DNA of 64,000 bases, taken from the NCBI GenBank assembly GCA_934132895.1, contig CAKPAG010000005.1:28556-92555 (forward strand). Reading direction: 5' to 3'. This stretch comes from an uncultured Clostridia bacterium (GTDB taxonomy: Bacteria; Bacillota; Clostridia; TANB77; CAG-465). The translations under genes and the position numbers were made by a program. The notes below the pieces were generated by a model. The model did not search any database, was not told the origin of the DNA, and saw only the letters and a program-made list of their open reading frames with translations. Below are positions 8,538-18,062 of this stretch, one piece after another (the stretch's first letter is position 1; every line of letters begins with the position of its first letter).

Positions 8538-10889
8538 ATGATATATAATAAATATTTAGAAAGTGGAACTTTTGACAAAGTATCGGCTGTATTTGAATAT
8601 TTAAAAAAAGGAATAAATGTAAAGAATATAATATTTTTAATACTCTCTTTTTTACTTGCATCAGTTCAATTTATGGGAGAAGTGGAACCGTTTAGTATGG
8701 TACTTTTCGGCGTTGCAAGTGTATTTAATGTACCTTTACTTGTAGTACTTATTCCTTCTGTTATAAGCATGTTAATAACTTCAGTAACAATTTCTGGAAT
8801 TATAAAAATGGTAGCATTCTTTCTGTTATTTTCGCTTATTACAGCATTTATAAATATAGAGGGCGTTAGTAAAAAATATGCGGTATATATCAAGTTAATG
8901 ATATCATATTTAATAGTAGAGATTGTTTCGCTTTTAATTTCAGGAATGTTTTTAACGAATATTTTAACATTACTAACAGAAATACTAGTTATAACAATAC
9001 TTTATTTTATATTTGTACCTGGCATGGCTGTTATGATAAATTTGAAAAAGTCATATGTATATTCTAAAGAAGAAAGCATAGCTATGATTACAGTACTTGC
9101 GATAGCATTATCAGTGCTTAAAGATATTAGTGTATTTAGTTTTTCTATATACAATATTTTGGTTATGGCTTTGATATTAATATATGGCTGGAAAAATGGA
9201 GCAATAATGGGGACAACCTCTGGACTTTTAATTGGGCTACTGTTAACAGGTATAACTGATGCAAATATGTCACTTGTAGTATCTTTGGCTATAAGTGGTG
9301 GTATAGCTGGTATATTAAGTAGATTTGGAAAGATTCCAGTTATAATAGGATTTGTACTTGGAAATATATATGTAGCCTATAGTTCAAGTGGTTTTTCTTA
9401 CCTTACTTTAAGAATGAGTGAGATGCTTATAGCATCAACTTGTCTTTTGTTTATGCCTAGAGTATTAGAACTAAAGTTAGATAAACTATTTAATAAGAAC
9501 AATACAATTGAGGGAATAAATAACAATATACTTTCTGGTTCAGATGAGACAAAGGAAAAAATAGGTGCTGTATCAGAAGTGTTTGAAAGTCTTGCAAACA
9601 TTACAATAGAAAATACTGAAGAAGATTTAAAGGAAACAAGAGAAGTTATAAAAAAATATATTGTAGATTATATTGAAAATAATTGTATTGATTGTAAAGA
9701 TAAAAGAAATTGTTTAAATGAAGATAGTTTAAATTTAACAGTGGATTATATAGCAAGTAAATTAGAGCATAATGAAAAAATCAATTCATCTATGCTTGGA
9801 TTTAAATGTTATGTATCAGATGATATGGTAGAAGATATTGAAGAGATATATAACAGTATGAAACTTACTAGAATTTTAAAAAAGAAAGAAGAAGAAAACT
9901 CTAAAAAACTTTCTTCACAATATAAAGAGGTATCAAAAATACTTGCAACAGTGGCTCAAAATATAAAGGAAAATATGGTACCTAAGGATAAACTACAAAT
10001 AAAGTTAAGAGATGAGCTAAAGTTTTATGGTTATATTGTTTATGAAGATAGTTTCGTAAAAAATCCAGATGGATTAGAATATACTTTTGTAACAGATATT
10101 TTAACTAATATTGATAATCAGAAAAAAGAAATCATAGATATTGTAACTAATATATTAGAGCAACCAATGACTATAAAACTAATATTAAATAGTAGCAAAA
10201 AAGAAAAGTCAAGAATAAAGTTAGTATCAAAAACAGAGTATGATATAAAAACTTCTATTGTATCAGAAATAAAGTCAGGCGAAGAAGTATCGGGAGATTC
10301 ATATCTTTCAATGGAATTAGAAGATTTAAAACATTTAAGCGTTATAAGCGACGGAGCAGGTTCTGGGACCCAAGCTTCTAAGTCTTCTATTGCAGTTATA
10401 AATATGCTTGAAAAATTGCTTGCTAGTGGCTTTTCTGAAGATAAAGCTATTGAAATTATTAATAGTGTTATAAAATTAAAATCAGATGATACTAATTTTT
10501 CTACACTCGATGCGTTTATATTTGATTTAAAGACTTCAAATGCCGAGATAATAAAATTAGGAGCGGCCCCTACATATATAATTGAAGATGGAAAAATAAT
10601 AACAGTTAACACCTCTTCAATGCCAGTAGGTATAATAAAAGAATCTGATTATGTTCCTATTGTAAAGAAACTAAAAAAAGGCAGTATAGTAATTCAAATA
10701 TCTGATGGTGTAGTAAAAGATGAAATGGATGTAAATGACAATTATTTTAAAAATTACTTAGCAAATATTGACACTAAAAAAACTCCAAAAGCAATATCTG
10801 ATGAACTTAGAAAGTTTGTATTAAGAGAAAATAAAGGATTGCTAGATGATGATGTTACTATAATTGTAAATAAAGTTTTAGATAACTAA
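8538..10889 (+). CDS. spoIIE: stage II sporulation protein E
   Basis: SpoIIE is a membrane-bound PP2C phosphatase that dephosphorylates the anti-anti-sigma factor SpoIIAA at the asymmetric septum and so activates sigma-F. The product has 783 residues. About ten hydrophobic segments occupy residues 25-310, a helical linker follows, and the PP2C domain covers about residues 575-780. SGDSY (about residue 583) and SDGAGSG (about residue 605) carry the metal-binding Asp residues; many homologues have SDGMG at the second motif. The start is ATG 8538 after GAGGTG. It marks the host as an endospore former. Confidence 0.93.
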   Translation: MIYNKYLESGTFDKVSAVFEYLKKGINVKNIIFLILSFLLASVQFMGEVEPFSMVLFGVASVFNVPLLVVLIPSVISMLITSVTISGIIKMVAFFLLFSLITAFINIEGVSKKYAVYIKLMISYLIVEIVSLLISGMFLTNILTLLTEILVITILYFIFVPGMAVMINLKKSYVYSKEESIAMITVLAIALSVLKDISVFSFSIYNILVMALILIYGWKNGAIMGTTSGLLIGLLLTGITDANMSLVVSLAISGGIAGILSRFGKIPVIIGFVLGNIYVAYSSSGFSYLTLRMSEMLIASTCLLFMPRVLELKLDKLFNKNNTIEGINNNILSGSDETKEKIGAVSEVFESLANITIENTEEDLKETREVIKKYIVDYIENNCIDCKDKRNCLNEDSLNLTVDYIASKLEHNEKINSSMLGFKCYVSDDMVEDIEEIYNSMKLTRILKKKEEENSKKLSSQYKEVSKILATVAQNIKENMVPKDKLQIKLRDELKFYGYIVYEDSFVKNPDGLEYTFVTDILTNIDNQKKEIIDIVTNILEQPMTIKLILNSSKKEKSRIKLVSKTEYDIKTSIVSEIKSGEEVSGDSYLSMELEDLKHLSVISDGAGSGTQASKSSIAVINMLEKLLASGFSEDKAIEIINSVIKLKSDDTNFSTLDAFIFDLKTSNAEIIKLGAAPTYIIEDGKIITVNTSSMPVGIIKESDYVPIVKKLKKGSIVIQISDGVVKDEMDVNDNYFKNYLANIDTKKTPKAISDELRKFVLRENKGLLDDDVTIIVNKVLDN

Positions 10890-10916
10890 AAATAGAAATA
10901 GTAATTAACATTAAAT

Positions 10917-10957
10917 AAAAAGGTATTACCTATTTACAAGATAGGGATACCTTTTTT
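10917..10957 (+). terminator. terminator after spoIIE
   Basis: AAAAGGTAT pairs with ATACCTTTT around an imperfect middle, and a T run follows. Confidence 0.7.
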
Positions 10958-10993
10958 GTCGAAATTTTACGACCGATTTTTAAGGCGAAAGTA

Positions 10994-11022
10994 TTTACAA
11001 AAAGCGCTACGTAATGTATAAT
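10994..11022 (+). promoter_or_regulatory. orphan promoter-like element
   Basis: TTTACA and TATAAT have a 17-base spacer. The nearest gene starts about 270 bases downstream and has its own promoter, so any product would be a leader or small RNA. Confidence 0.4.
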
Positions 11023-11243
11023 AATATCACGGTTCGAACATTTTAAAAGTTGTATACAATATAAAAATATAATTAATTCAAAGTAATTAAATTCAAAATT
11101 TTAATTCAAATAAAATTTAATCTTAAATTTAAAATCTTAAAATTCAAGTAAAGATGAAAATAACAAAAAACTAGTAAAAGTTGATAAAGTATTTTTATAT
11201 GTGATTTTAAACACAAGTAAAGTATAAAAATATATTTAATGTG

Positions 11244-11272
11244 TTGACTCACATGTAAAAATAATGTATAAT
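11244..11272 (+). promoter_or_regulatory. promoter abutting the RBS of the Rpn-type gene
   Basis: TTGACT, 17 bases, TATAAT, with the Shine-Dalgarno AAGGAGGG beginning at the next base. A start site about 7 bases past the -10 box would fall inside the ribosome binding site. Confidence 0.6.
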
Positions 11273-11289
11273 AAGGAGGGAAGAGATAT

Positions 11290-12225
11290 TTGAAATACAA
11301 AAATAAAGATTTAGAAAAAGCCAAACTATATGAAATAATAGATGCCGGAATAGACCCGAGAGAAAATATAATATTTCAGATGTTATTTTCTAAAAAAGGA
11401 AATGAAGACTTACTCCAAGATTTTCTAGAGAAGTTATTAAAAAGGAAAATAAAAAAGTTAGAGGTAGCAAATGAAGTATCATTAGATGTAGATGACGTAA
11501 GAGAAAAAGTAGGAAGAATAGATATAAAGGCAATAATAGATGAAGAAATGATATGTGATATAGAAATGCAAGTAAAAGAAGATAAGTTAATCTTAAAAAG
11601 GACAACATATTATGCAGCAAAATTAATAGCTGAGCAATTAAAAAAAGGAGACATATATAATAAACTAAAACCAGTAATGCAGATTTCAATATTAGATAAA
11701 AGCTTAATGAAAGAAGAAAAAGATTATATACTAGAAGGAATAACGGTATTAAAAAATAATAGAAACAAAGAATTAAATTCAAATTGTAAGGTATGTTATA
11801 TAGAATTAGAAAAGTTTAGAGATAAAAAAATAGAAGAGTATAATGAATTTGATATGTGGTTAGCATTTTTAGATGCAAAGAGAAATAAGGAAGGGGTGAA
11901 AAGAGCAGTGGAAGAAAACGAGAAAATAAAAAAGGCAGTATTAATATGTCATGAATTAACAGGAAGTGCTAGAGCAAAAAGAGTAAGAGAATTAAATGAA
12001 AAATGGAGAAAAGATTTTCTAACAGAAGAGTATAATAGAGGAGAGGAGATAGGAGAAGCTCGAGGAAGAGCCGAAGGAAAGGCAGAAGGAAAGGCTGAGG
12101 GAAAAACAGAAGAAAGAATAAAAATAATAAAAAAATTACTCAAGTCTGGAATGAATATAGAGAAAATATCCAGTTTAATAGACATGCCTGTAAGTAAAAT
12201 TAAAAAAATAAAAGCGACAAATTAA
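11290..12225 (+). CDS. Rpn-family recombination-promoting nuclease/putative transposase (PD-(D/E)XK)
   Basis: The product has 311 residues. It belongs to the PD-(D/E)XK nuclease-family transposase group common in Clostridia. FQMLFSKKGNEDLL opens the domain, and GRIDIKAI with CDIEMQV carries the likely catalytic Asp and Glu-x-Gln (about residues 73-97). The tail has AEGKAEGKAEGK repeats and a helix-turn-helix-like end (NIEKISSLIDMPVSKI), as usual in this family. The start is a TTG at 11290, nine bases after AGGAGGG; no ATG fits. It may act in RecA-independent recombination, but no terminal repeats mark it as a mobile element here. Confidence 0.8.
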   Translation: MKYKNKDLEKAKLYEIIDAGIDPRENIIFQMLFSKKGNEDLLQDFLEKLLKRKIKKLEVANEVSLDVDDVREKVGRIDIKAIIDEEMICDIEMQVKEDKLILKRTTYYAAKLIAEQLKKGDIYNKLKPVMQISILDKSLMKEEKDYILEGITVLKNNRNKELNSNCKVCYIELEKFRDKKIEEYNEFDMWLAFLDAKRNKEGVKRAVEENEKIKKAVLICHELTGSARAKRVRELNEKWRKDFLTEEYNRGEEIGEARGRAEGKAEGKAEGKTEERIKIIKKLLKSGMNIEKISSLIDMPVSKIKKIKATN

Positions 12226-12408
12226 TCAGATTATTGAATAAAATGTATTTATTAAATTATTAACAAAAAGATGATTTTAAGAGAATATTAAAAAATTATT
12301 TAGTATTTCTATGCTCATTTTTAATGCTTAAAAAGAATATAAAATAAAAATGTGAGTATGTAGAAAATATACTTTTAAGTTTTTGCATATATTATTATTG
12401 GTGATTTA

Positions 12409-13695
12409 ATGCTTGATTTTATAACCAAAGTGGAAGAATTTATATGGAGTGCACCACTTGTATTTTTGCTTGTATTTACCCATGTATATTTTACTATTAA
12501 GCTAAAGTATCCACAAAAATATACTTTAAAAGGTCTTAAGCTTATGTTTAAACCAAGCAATAGCAGTAAAAAAAATATAAGTTCATTTAAATCTTTAATG
12601 ACTATACTTGCAGGCACACTTGGAACAGGAAATATAATTGGAGTTGGAACGGCAATACTTATTGGTGGAATAGGTAGTATATTTTGGATATTTATATCTG
12701 GTATATTTGCTATTGCAACTAAATATGCAGAAACTTTTTTAGTTTTAAAATATAGAAAAAAAGAAAAAGGTAAATTTTATGGTGGCACAATGTATGTATT
12801 AAGAGACATTATGAAAAATAAATTTCTTAGTATATGTTTTAGCATTTTTGTAGTTATAGCTTCATTTGGAATAGGAGCAATGATACAATCGAATGCCATA
12901 AAAGAAAGTGTTGTGGAAACTTTTTATATTAATAAATATTTAGTGGCTTTTATTACAACAATTTTATGTTCATATATAGTACTTGGAGATGAAAAAAGAA
13001 TAGCAAATATTTCTAGTATTTTGGTTCCAGTTGCATCAATTATATATTTATTTATGTGTATATATTTAACAATTGTTTTTAGAAAGAATATCATTCCAAG
13101 TATAATATTAATAGTAAAAGAGGGAATGTCTTTTAGAGCAACTACTGGAGGACTATCTGGAGTTTTAATGATAAGAGCAATGAATGCAGGTTTATCAAAA
13201 GGATTATTTTCAAATGAAGCTGGTATGGGAAGTTCACCTCTTTTTAATGCTACAGTAGATGGTAAAGATGTAAAAAAAGAAAGCATAATTGCATCAACAA
13301 GCGTGTTTATTGATACAGTGATTCTTTGTACTTTGACTGGAATAATATTTGTAGCAAGTGGGATGTGGAAAATAACTGAAAATGCAATTAGCTTTAGTAA
13401 GATCACATTTTCTTTTGTTCCATATGGTGACTATTTATTAGCTTTTTGTCTTAGTTTATTTGCTATTTCAACAATTCCATGTTGGAGTTATTACGGTAAG
13501 ATGGGAATTAACTTCTTATTTAAAAATAGCAAAAGAGCTGAAAAAATATATAAATATATATATATTATTAGTATATTTTTGGGAACAAGTTTGACACTTA
13601 AGGTGGTATGGTCTATTTCATCCATTGCAAATGCATTAATGATATTACCAAATCTATATATGTTATATAAATTAAAGGATAAAATTGAAATATAA
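12409..13695 (+). CDS. sodium:alanine symporter family protein (AGCS)
   Basis: This integral membrane Na+-coupled amino-acid symporter has 428 residues and about 10-11 hydrophobic segments. AGTLGTGNIIGVGTAI (about residues 64-79) is the AGCS signature, and GLFSNEAGMGSSP (about residues 265-277) is the second conserved block. The family imports alanine or glycine. It is slightly shorter than most members (450-480 residues). It appears monocistronic with a strong terminator. I see no clear Shine-Dalgarno directly before ATG 12409, though GGTG lies a few bases upstream. Confidence 0.88.
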   Translation: MLDFITKVEEFIWSAPLVFLLVFTHVYFTIKLKYPQKYTLKGLKLMFKPSNSSKKNISSFKSLMTILAGTLGTGNIIGVGTAILIGGIGSIFWIFISGIFAIATKYAETFLVLKYRKKEKGKFYGGTMYVLRDIMKNKFLSICFSIFVVIASFGIGAMIQSNAIKESVVETFYINKYLVAFITTILCSYIVLGDEKRIANISSILVPVASIIYLFMCIYLTIVFRKNIIPSIILIVKEGMSFRATTGGLSGVLMIRAMNAGLSKGLFSNEAGMGSSPLFNATVDGKDVKKESIIASTSVFIDTVILCTLTGIIFVASGMWKITENAISFSKITFSFVPYGDYLLAFCLSLFAISTIPCWSYYGKMGINFLFKNSKRAEKIYKYIYIISIFLGTSLTLKVVWSISSIANALMILPNLYMLYKLKDKIEI

Positions 13696-13704
13696 ACCAG
13701 AATA

Positions 13705-13735
13705 AAGGAGAAGTCATTTGGCTTCTCCTTAAAAA
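13705..13735. terminator. terminator after AGCS gene
   Basis: AAGGAGAAG pairs perfectly with CTTCTCCTT around an 8-base loop. It may serve the convergent gene too. Confidence 0.8.
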
Positions 13736-13742
13736 ATGTTTA

Positions 13743-14159
13743 TTAAATACACTTTATTTTTATTTTTCCCATTCTATCATAATTGGTATAATAGGTAAAT
13801 TTAAAAGATATATATGTATCATCTTTTAAATTTAGGCTAGCAGAATCTGTTCCTCTATAAAGTCTAATATCTTTTCCTATTTCATTAGATTTAGTACTAA
13901 GGTCAAGACAAGAGAGGGTAACATCACCGACAGATTCTACCAGAAAATTCACTTCTCCAGTTGTTTTTTGTGGCAGCTTTAATATTGCCTCAACAAATGT
14001 TGGAATATTTTTTCCACCTAGGTTTACTTTTAAGATAATTTCATTTTGGTTAATAACTTCAAGCTTTAATCTTTCAGTACTTTTTAATTCATTGGTACTT
14101 GAAAAATACTCCTGAAGAGTAAAATTTTCAGCTATAAAGATGTTGGTTATTTTTTTCAT
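13743..14159 (-). CDS. hypothetical protein, 138 aa
   Basis: I do not recognise this family. The start is the ATG at 14159, preceded by AAGGAGGG; an in-frame ATG at 14198 lies upstream of that ribosome binding site and is unlikely. The product begins MKKITNIFIAENF and looks like a compact beta-rich soluble domain, with no signal peptide or membrane segment. It sits downstream of, and on the same strand as, the double-HTH regulator, about 90 bases away, and may be cotranscribed with it. Confidence 0.6.
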   Translation of the reverse strand: MKKITNIFIAENFTLQEYFSSTNELKSTERLKLEVINQNEIILKVNLGGKNIPTFVEAILKLPQKTTGEVNFLVESVGDVTLSCLDLSTKSNEIGKDIRLYRGTDSASLNLKDDTYISFKFTYYTNYDRMGKIKIKCI

Positions 14160-14246
14160 AATAAATTCCCTCCTTAATAAATTTATTTTGGATATCATTT
14201 CATTATACTTTCCTAATTACATTATATCATTTAAGTCAAGTATTAA

Positions 14247-15977
14247 TTAATCTTCAACAACAAGTGGTGTAAAGTTTTCTATTGCATTTCTTAGAGCAGG
14301 ATGACGAATAATAAAATGAATAGATGGGCTAATATCTTTTGAAATCATTACGAAATTACCTTCACATATTAAAACTTGTATGTTTTTAAAAGTACGTTTA
14401 TTATTTTCTTTTATTATATAATTTTGGTTTTTACTTTGGTAATCTAGAGTTAACTTTACATGTTCAGCATATTCTTTATATGTATATTCGATTTGTTTTT
14501 CATAGAAGCAATCAGAAAGTGATAGAGTAGGTTTTGCATTTTCAAAACTTTCTTTTGTAAATATTGTAAAATCTTCTTCAAATTTATTTGTTTTTAAGAT
14601 TTCTTTCATGATTTTTCTTTTTTCATTTACACTTTCTTTAATTTTTTGTATATCACTTTGACTTATATTATTTCTTTTTAGTATTTTTATAAGTAAATTG
14701 TCTGAAATAGTATGAATTGGTAAAGAAGATAAAATTCTTTTTCTATTTCCAGTTATTTTACTAGATGTAGATAAAAATACATTAAAGGCATTTTGATTTT
14801 CTGTAGTGTATATATCCATAAGTGAATTTGCTTTTGAAAGCAAGTCATTTGTTTTTTTCTTGTAAAAATTTAATTCATTTTTGTTAGTAGTTAAAAAATA
14901 TTTTCCATCATTATGATAACCATTTATACATTCGCCACACAAGGCTGCAGCACCCGAAGTGTAATTTAAATGACAGTATATATTATTGTTTAAACCTTTC
15001 AAATAATAGGGGGATACTTGTCCAGTCATATATATTGGTATCCAACTTTCAAGTCCTAACATCATTTCGTTAAAAGGCCTATCTAAATTGTGAATTATGT
15101 TTAAATGTAATCCTTTTTTTAGGGATAAAGCTATTCCAAACATCCACTTTTTTCCGAATTCTATGTCTTTTGCCATATCTTCCATTGGCATATCACTACA
15201 CATAAATATTGGTTCTTTAGATTTTGAAAGTACTGTAGCCTTGAAAAAGTCTAATTCTCCCTTTTTCATTTCTTCTATTCCATAGTAGTTTTTTGAACTT
15301 ATTTTATAAAAAGGGACGAAAGGAACTTTCATTTCATCAAAATGTATTGCCTTTATATATTCATTTAAATCAAAATTATCTAAATTGTTTAAAAAATCGT
15401 TAATATAGTTCTTAGTTTTTACTGAATTAGTTGAAAACCATTCTTTTAAAGAGGAAAGGTAACTTGAATCAGTTTTTATATTAGCTAACTCAGTATTTAG
15501 AAGGATTGCCATTAGTTTTTTATTTTCTTCTGATTTATACTTAGTAGCAACGTAATTACAAACCGCATCTATGAACTCTTGTGGTTTAGAAGGAGCTCTA
15601 TTTCCAGTACGAATTTTAGATATAAACGAAGCATCGTAACTTATAAAACGAGAAAGATCAGCAATATTTATGTTTAAAGTGTTTACAATGTCGTTAAAAT
15701 TTTTACTTAAGTTTGTAGAGTCAATAGGAATTCCATTTATTGTATTTGTAAGTTCTGAATATATTTGTTCATATGATAGATTTATTTTTTTTGATTTGCA
15801 TATTTGGTATAATCCATTTGCTAACTTTGTAAGTTGAGTTCCATTTACACTTGGAGTTCGCTCACCATTTCTGTATCTACTTATAACAGTAGAAGAAAGC
15901 TCTGAGGCTTTCGCTAATTCTTGCGAATTACAATCCATTTTTTCTATAAGCTCGTTTAATTTTTTAGAAAAGTTCAT
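14247..15977 (-). CDS. large regulator with two XRE-like helix-turn-helix domains
   Basis: The product has 576 residues; the start is ATG 15977 after AAGGAGG. Residues about 5-60 form a XRE-type HTH (NSQELAKASELSSTVISRYR). A second HTH-like unit follows at about 95-135 (NIADLSRFISYDASFISKIR). The remaining 400 residues are of unknown function, contain CSDMPMEDMAKD and a Cys-containing SGAAALCGE stretch, and lack membrane segments. Long regulators of this layout occur in Lachnospiraceae-like genomes. The large C-terminal part may be a ligand-sensing or interaction domain. Confidence 0.7.
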   Translation of the reverse strand: MNFSKKLNELIEKMDCNSQELAKASELSSTVISRYRNGERTPSVNGTQLTKLANGLYQICKSKKINLSYEQIYSELTNTINGIPIDSTNLSKNFNDIVNTLNINIADLSRFISYDASFISKIRTGNRAPSKPQEFIDAVCNYVATKYKSEENKKLMAILLNTELANIKTDSSYLSSLKEWFSTNSVKTKNYINDFLNNLDNFDLNEYIKAIHFDEMKVPFVPFYKISSKNYYGIEEMKKGELDFFKATVLSKSKEPIFMCSDMPMEDMAKDIEFGKKWMFGIALSLKKGLHLNIIHNLDRPFNEMMLGLESWIPIYMTGQVSPYYLKGLNNNIYCHLNYTSGAAALCGECINGYHNDGKYFLTTNKNELNFYKKKTNDLLSKANSLMDIYTTENQNAFNVFLSTSSKITGNRKRILSSLPIHTISDNLLIKILKRNNISQSDIQKIKESVNEKRKIMKEILKTNKFEEDFTIFTKESFENAKPTLSLSDCFYEKQIEYTYKEYAEHVKLTLDYQSKNQNYIIKENNKRTFKNIQVLICEGNFVMISKDISPSIHFIIRHPALRNAIENFTPLVVED

Positions 15978-16284
15978 TTTAAAAAATCCTCCTTAAAATA
16001 TATAACCTTTAATACTTTTTTTATGCTAATAGCATATCATACTTTTTATGAAAAATCAATTACCAAATAGTCACGGAAAAGTTGGTAAAAAATTAAAATA
16101 AAACTTAATATTATGATAAAATAAAAATGGAATAAAAAATATTTAAATTTGAAATAATATATATAAAATAACCTAATATAATATAAAATGTATAAAAAAT
16201 TTAATTTTGGCTAGCTACAGGCTAGCTTTTCAAAATACAATGTGATAAAATTTTATTGTAGAGGTATAAGGAAGTGTGATATTT
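15978..16284. other. divergent intergenic region
   Basis: It separates the HTH regulator (minus) from the next plus-strand operon. It holds A/T runs and, at 16209-16230, two GGCTAGC words five bases apart that can form a 6-bp hairpin followed by four T. Nothing coding is visible. Confidence 0.5.
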
Positions 16285-17427
16285 ATGGAAAAGTTAAAAG
16301 AGAATAAATTACTGGTAATTGCAATAATAGCAATAGTAATTTTGGGTGTAGTAGTGTTTTTTGGAGATAAAATGGGTATGAAAAATTCAAATAATAATCA
16401 AGATGATATGGATGTTAATGATTCTAAACAAACAGGAGCAGAAGCAAATTTTAATATCGTAAAGACTAAAGCAAGTAGTTTAACGCTTGAAGATTATTCA
16501 ACTGATGTTTTTTCTATGAAAAAACCACAGGGATGGAGTGTTGAAGCAGGAGGATCAGGTATATATTATGCTATTAGAGTATATGATCCACAAGATACTA
16601 ACAATCAAGTATTTTTAATGTTAAAAATGCAACCACTTTTAAAAAGTAATACAGCTAAAAGTGCTTGGCAAAATTATTATCAATTATCTGGAAACAACTC
16701 ACAATATAAAGTGTTTGCTGATGCTGTTGTTTTAGATAATCCAACAACTGAAGGCTTTTATAGTAAATTTGGTGAAATTTGTAGTTATATGAATGGTATT
16801 GAACTAACACTTGCTTCATTTAGATTTCCAACATTGAACAGTTTTGCAAAGCAAGAAGAATTTGAGTCTAGTTCATCTATGAAAAATGTAGCACTAGATA
16901 GCAAGGTATTAAGAGCAACTTTTACAGGTGACAATCAAAAAAATGGTGAAGGCTTGTTTATGGCTTCAATAGTAAACTTTGGAACACAATACCAAGGTGG
17001 TGCAGATATGGGATATTATATGATTTATGACATAATGGCTATAACTGCAGATAAAGATGAGTTTATCAATTACAAAGATATATTATTACAATCAGTTAAC
17101 TCCATTGAGTTCTCAAATGCGTATGTAACTAAAACTATAGATGATGGAAATGCACAAACAAAGCAGGCGTTAGCACTTAATGCAAGTATCCAAAAATCAT
17201 TTGAATCATATATGAATGCTTGGGAAAATAGACAAAAATCTTATGATATTATGAGTCAGAAACAAAGTGATGCAATTCTTGGATATGAAAGAGTATATGA
17301 CACAGAAAATGGAGATATATACAAAACATATAATGGATTTACAGATGATTATACAGGAAATAGATATCAAACAATAACTGATGAAATGTATACAAATAAA
17401 ATAGAGGGGTATATAGAAAAGAAATGA
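16285..17427 (+). CDS. membrane-anchored extracellular protein (PsbP-like domain possible)
   Basis: The product has 380 residues. ATG 16285 is preferred, ten bases after AAGGAAG; a GTG at 16276 lies too close to that site. An N-terminal helix (about residues 8-26) anchors the protein, and the rest is probably outside the cell. The region FSMKKPQGWSVEAGG resembles the start of PsbP-like/DUF domains used in Firmicutes lipoproteins, but I cannot assign a function. The gene overlaps the next one by four bases (ATGA), so the two are translationally coupled. Confidence 0.65.
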   Translation: MEKLKENKLLVIAIIAIVILGVVVFFGDKMGMKNSNNNQDDMDVNDSKQTGAEANFNIVKTKASSLTLEDYSTDVFSMKKPQGWSVEAGGSGIYYAIRVYDPQDTNNQVFLMLKMQPLLKSNTAKSAWQNYYQLSGNNSQYKVFADAVVLDNPTTEGFYSKFGEICSYMNGIELTLASFRFPTLNSFAKQEEFESSSSMKNVALDSKVLRATFTGDNQKNGEGLFMASIVNFGTQYQGGADMGYYMIYDIMAITADKDEFINYKDILLQSVNSIEFSNAYVTKTIDDGNAQTKQALALNASIQKSFESYMNAWENRQKSYDIMSQKQSDAILGYERVYDTENGDIYKTYNGFTDDYTGNRYQTITDEMYTNKIEGYIEKK

Positions 17428-17873
17428 AAAATAAATTGAGTTTAATTGTTGGTATAACTGTTATAGTTGGTATATTGTTTATGGCAATAATATTAGTTGT
17501 GAATGTTAAAAATAATAAAGAGGATATAAATGGTTCAAATATAGATGAACTTAGTATTAGTAAATTAAATGAAATTAAAGAAAATATAACATCAGTTAGG
17601 AAAATAATAGAGTCAGAAGGTGGTTATGAATATTATATAACTTATGATAAAGATATAATAGAGAAGATAGTTAACGCACTAGAAAGTATTGAAATTGTTA
17701 AAAAAACTGATGTTTCGCTTAGCGACGATGCTACAAGCTATGTTTTAAATCTATCTGATGTAAAAAGTATATCATATTATTTTGAAGGAGATTACTTAAA
17801 AAAAGATAAACAAAACTATGTGATAAATGGATATGAAAGCTTAGAAAATATAGATATTCCAAAAGAAAAATAA
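17424..17873 (+). CDS. small membrane-anchored hypothetical protein
   Basis: The product has 149 residues and one N-terminal hydrophobic helix (about residues 6-28), followed by a charged soluble domain. It overlaps the preceding gene by ATGA and is likely its functional partner at the cell surface. I do not recognise the family. Confidence 0.6.
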   Translation: MKNKLSLIVGITVIVGILFMAIILVVNVKNNKEDINGSNIDELSISKLNEIKENITSVRKIIESEGGYEYYITYDKDIIEKIVNALESIEIVKKTDVSLSDDATSYVLNLSDVKSISYYFEGDYLKKDKQNYVINGYESLENIDIPKEK

Positions 17874-17909
17874 AGTTTAGGTATAAATAAAAAGCTTATT
17901 ATATAAAAT

Positions 17910-17962
17910 AAAAGATAACTATTAGTTGCAGATGATATTCTGGTATATAGTTATCTTTTTTA
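17910..17962 (+). terminator. terminator after the two-gene operon
   Basis: AAAAGATAACTA and its perfect complement flank a 26-base loop, with a T run at the end. Confidence 0.7.
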
Positions 17963-18062
17963 ATTTGAATTTAAATGTTTGTAATCTTAATTGGCATATA
18001 ATTAAGTCATAATATAGACTTTTTAAATTAATTTTAGTATAATAAAGGCGAAGGTGAAGAAT

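Larger units (their letters stand above)
10958..11289. other. intergenic region with an orphan promoter
   Basis: No gene is visible. It begins with GTCGA...ACGAC, which resembles a 0A box inside a short inverted repeat (10957-10972). A promoter-like pair follows at 10994-11022 (TTTACA, 17 bases, TATAAT). The stretch 11045-11240 is almost pure A and T with repeated AATT and AAATTT words and no coding character. Confidence 0.5.

Noticed and set aside
11290..12225. Rpn-type gene as part of an intact transposon
   Set aside because: No terminal inverted repeats or target-site duplications are visible around it.
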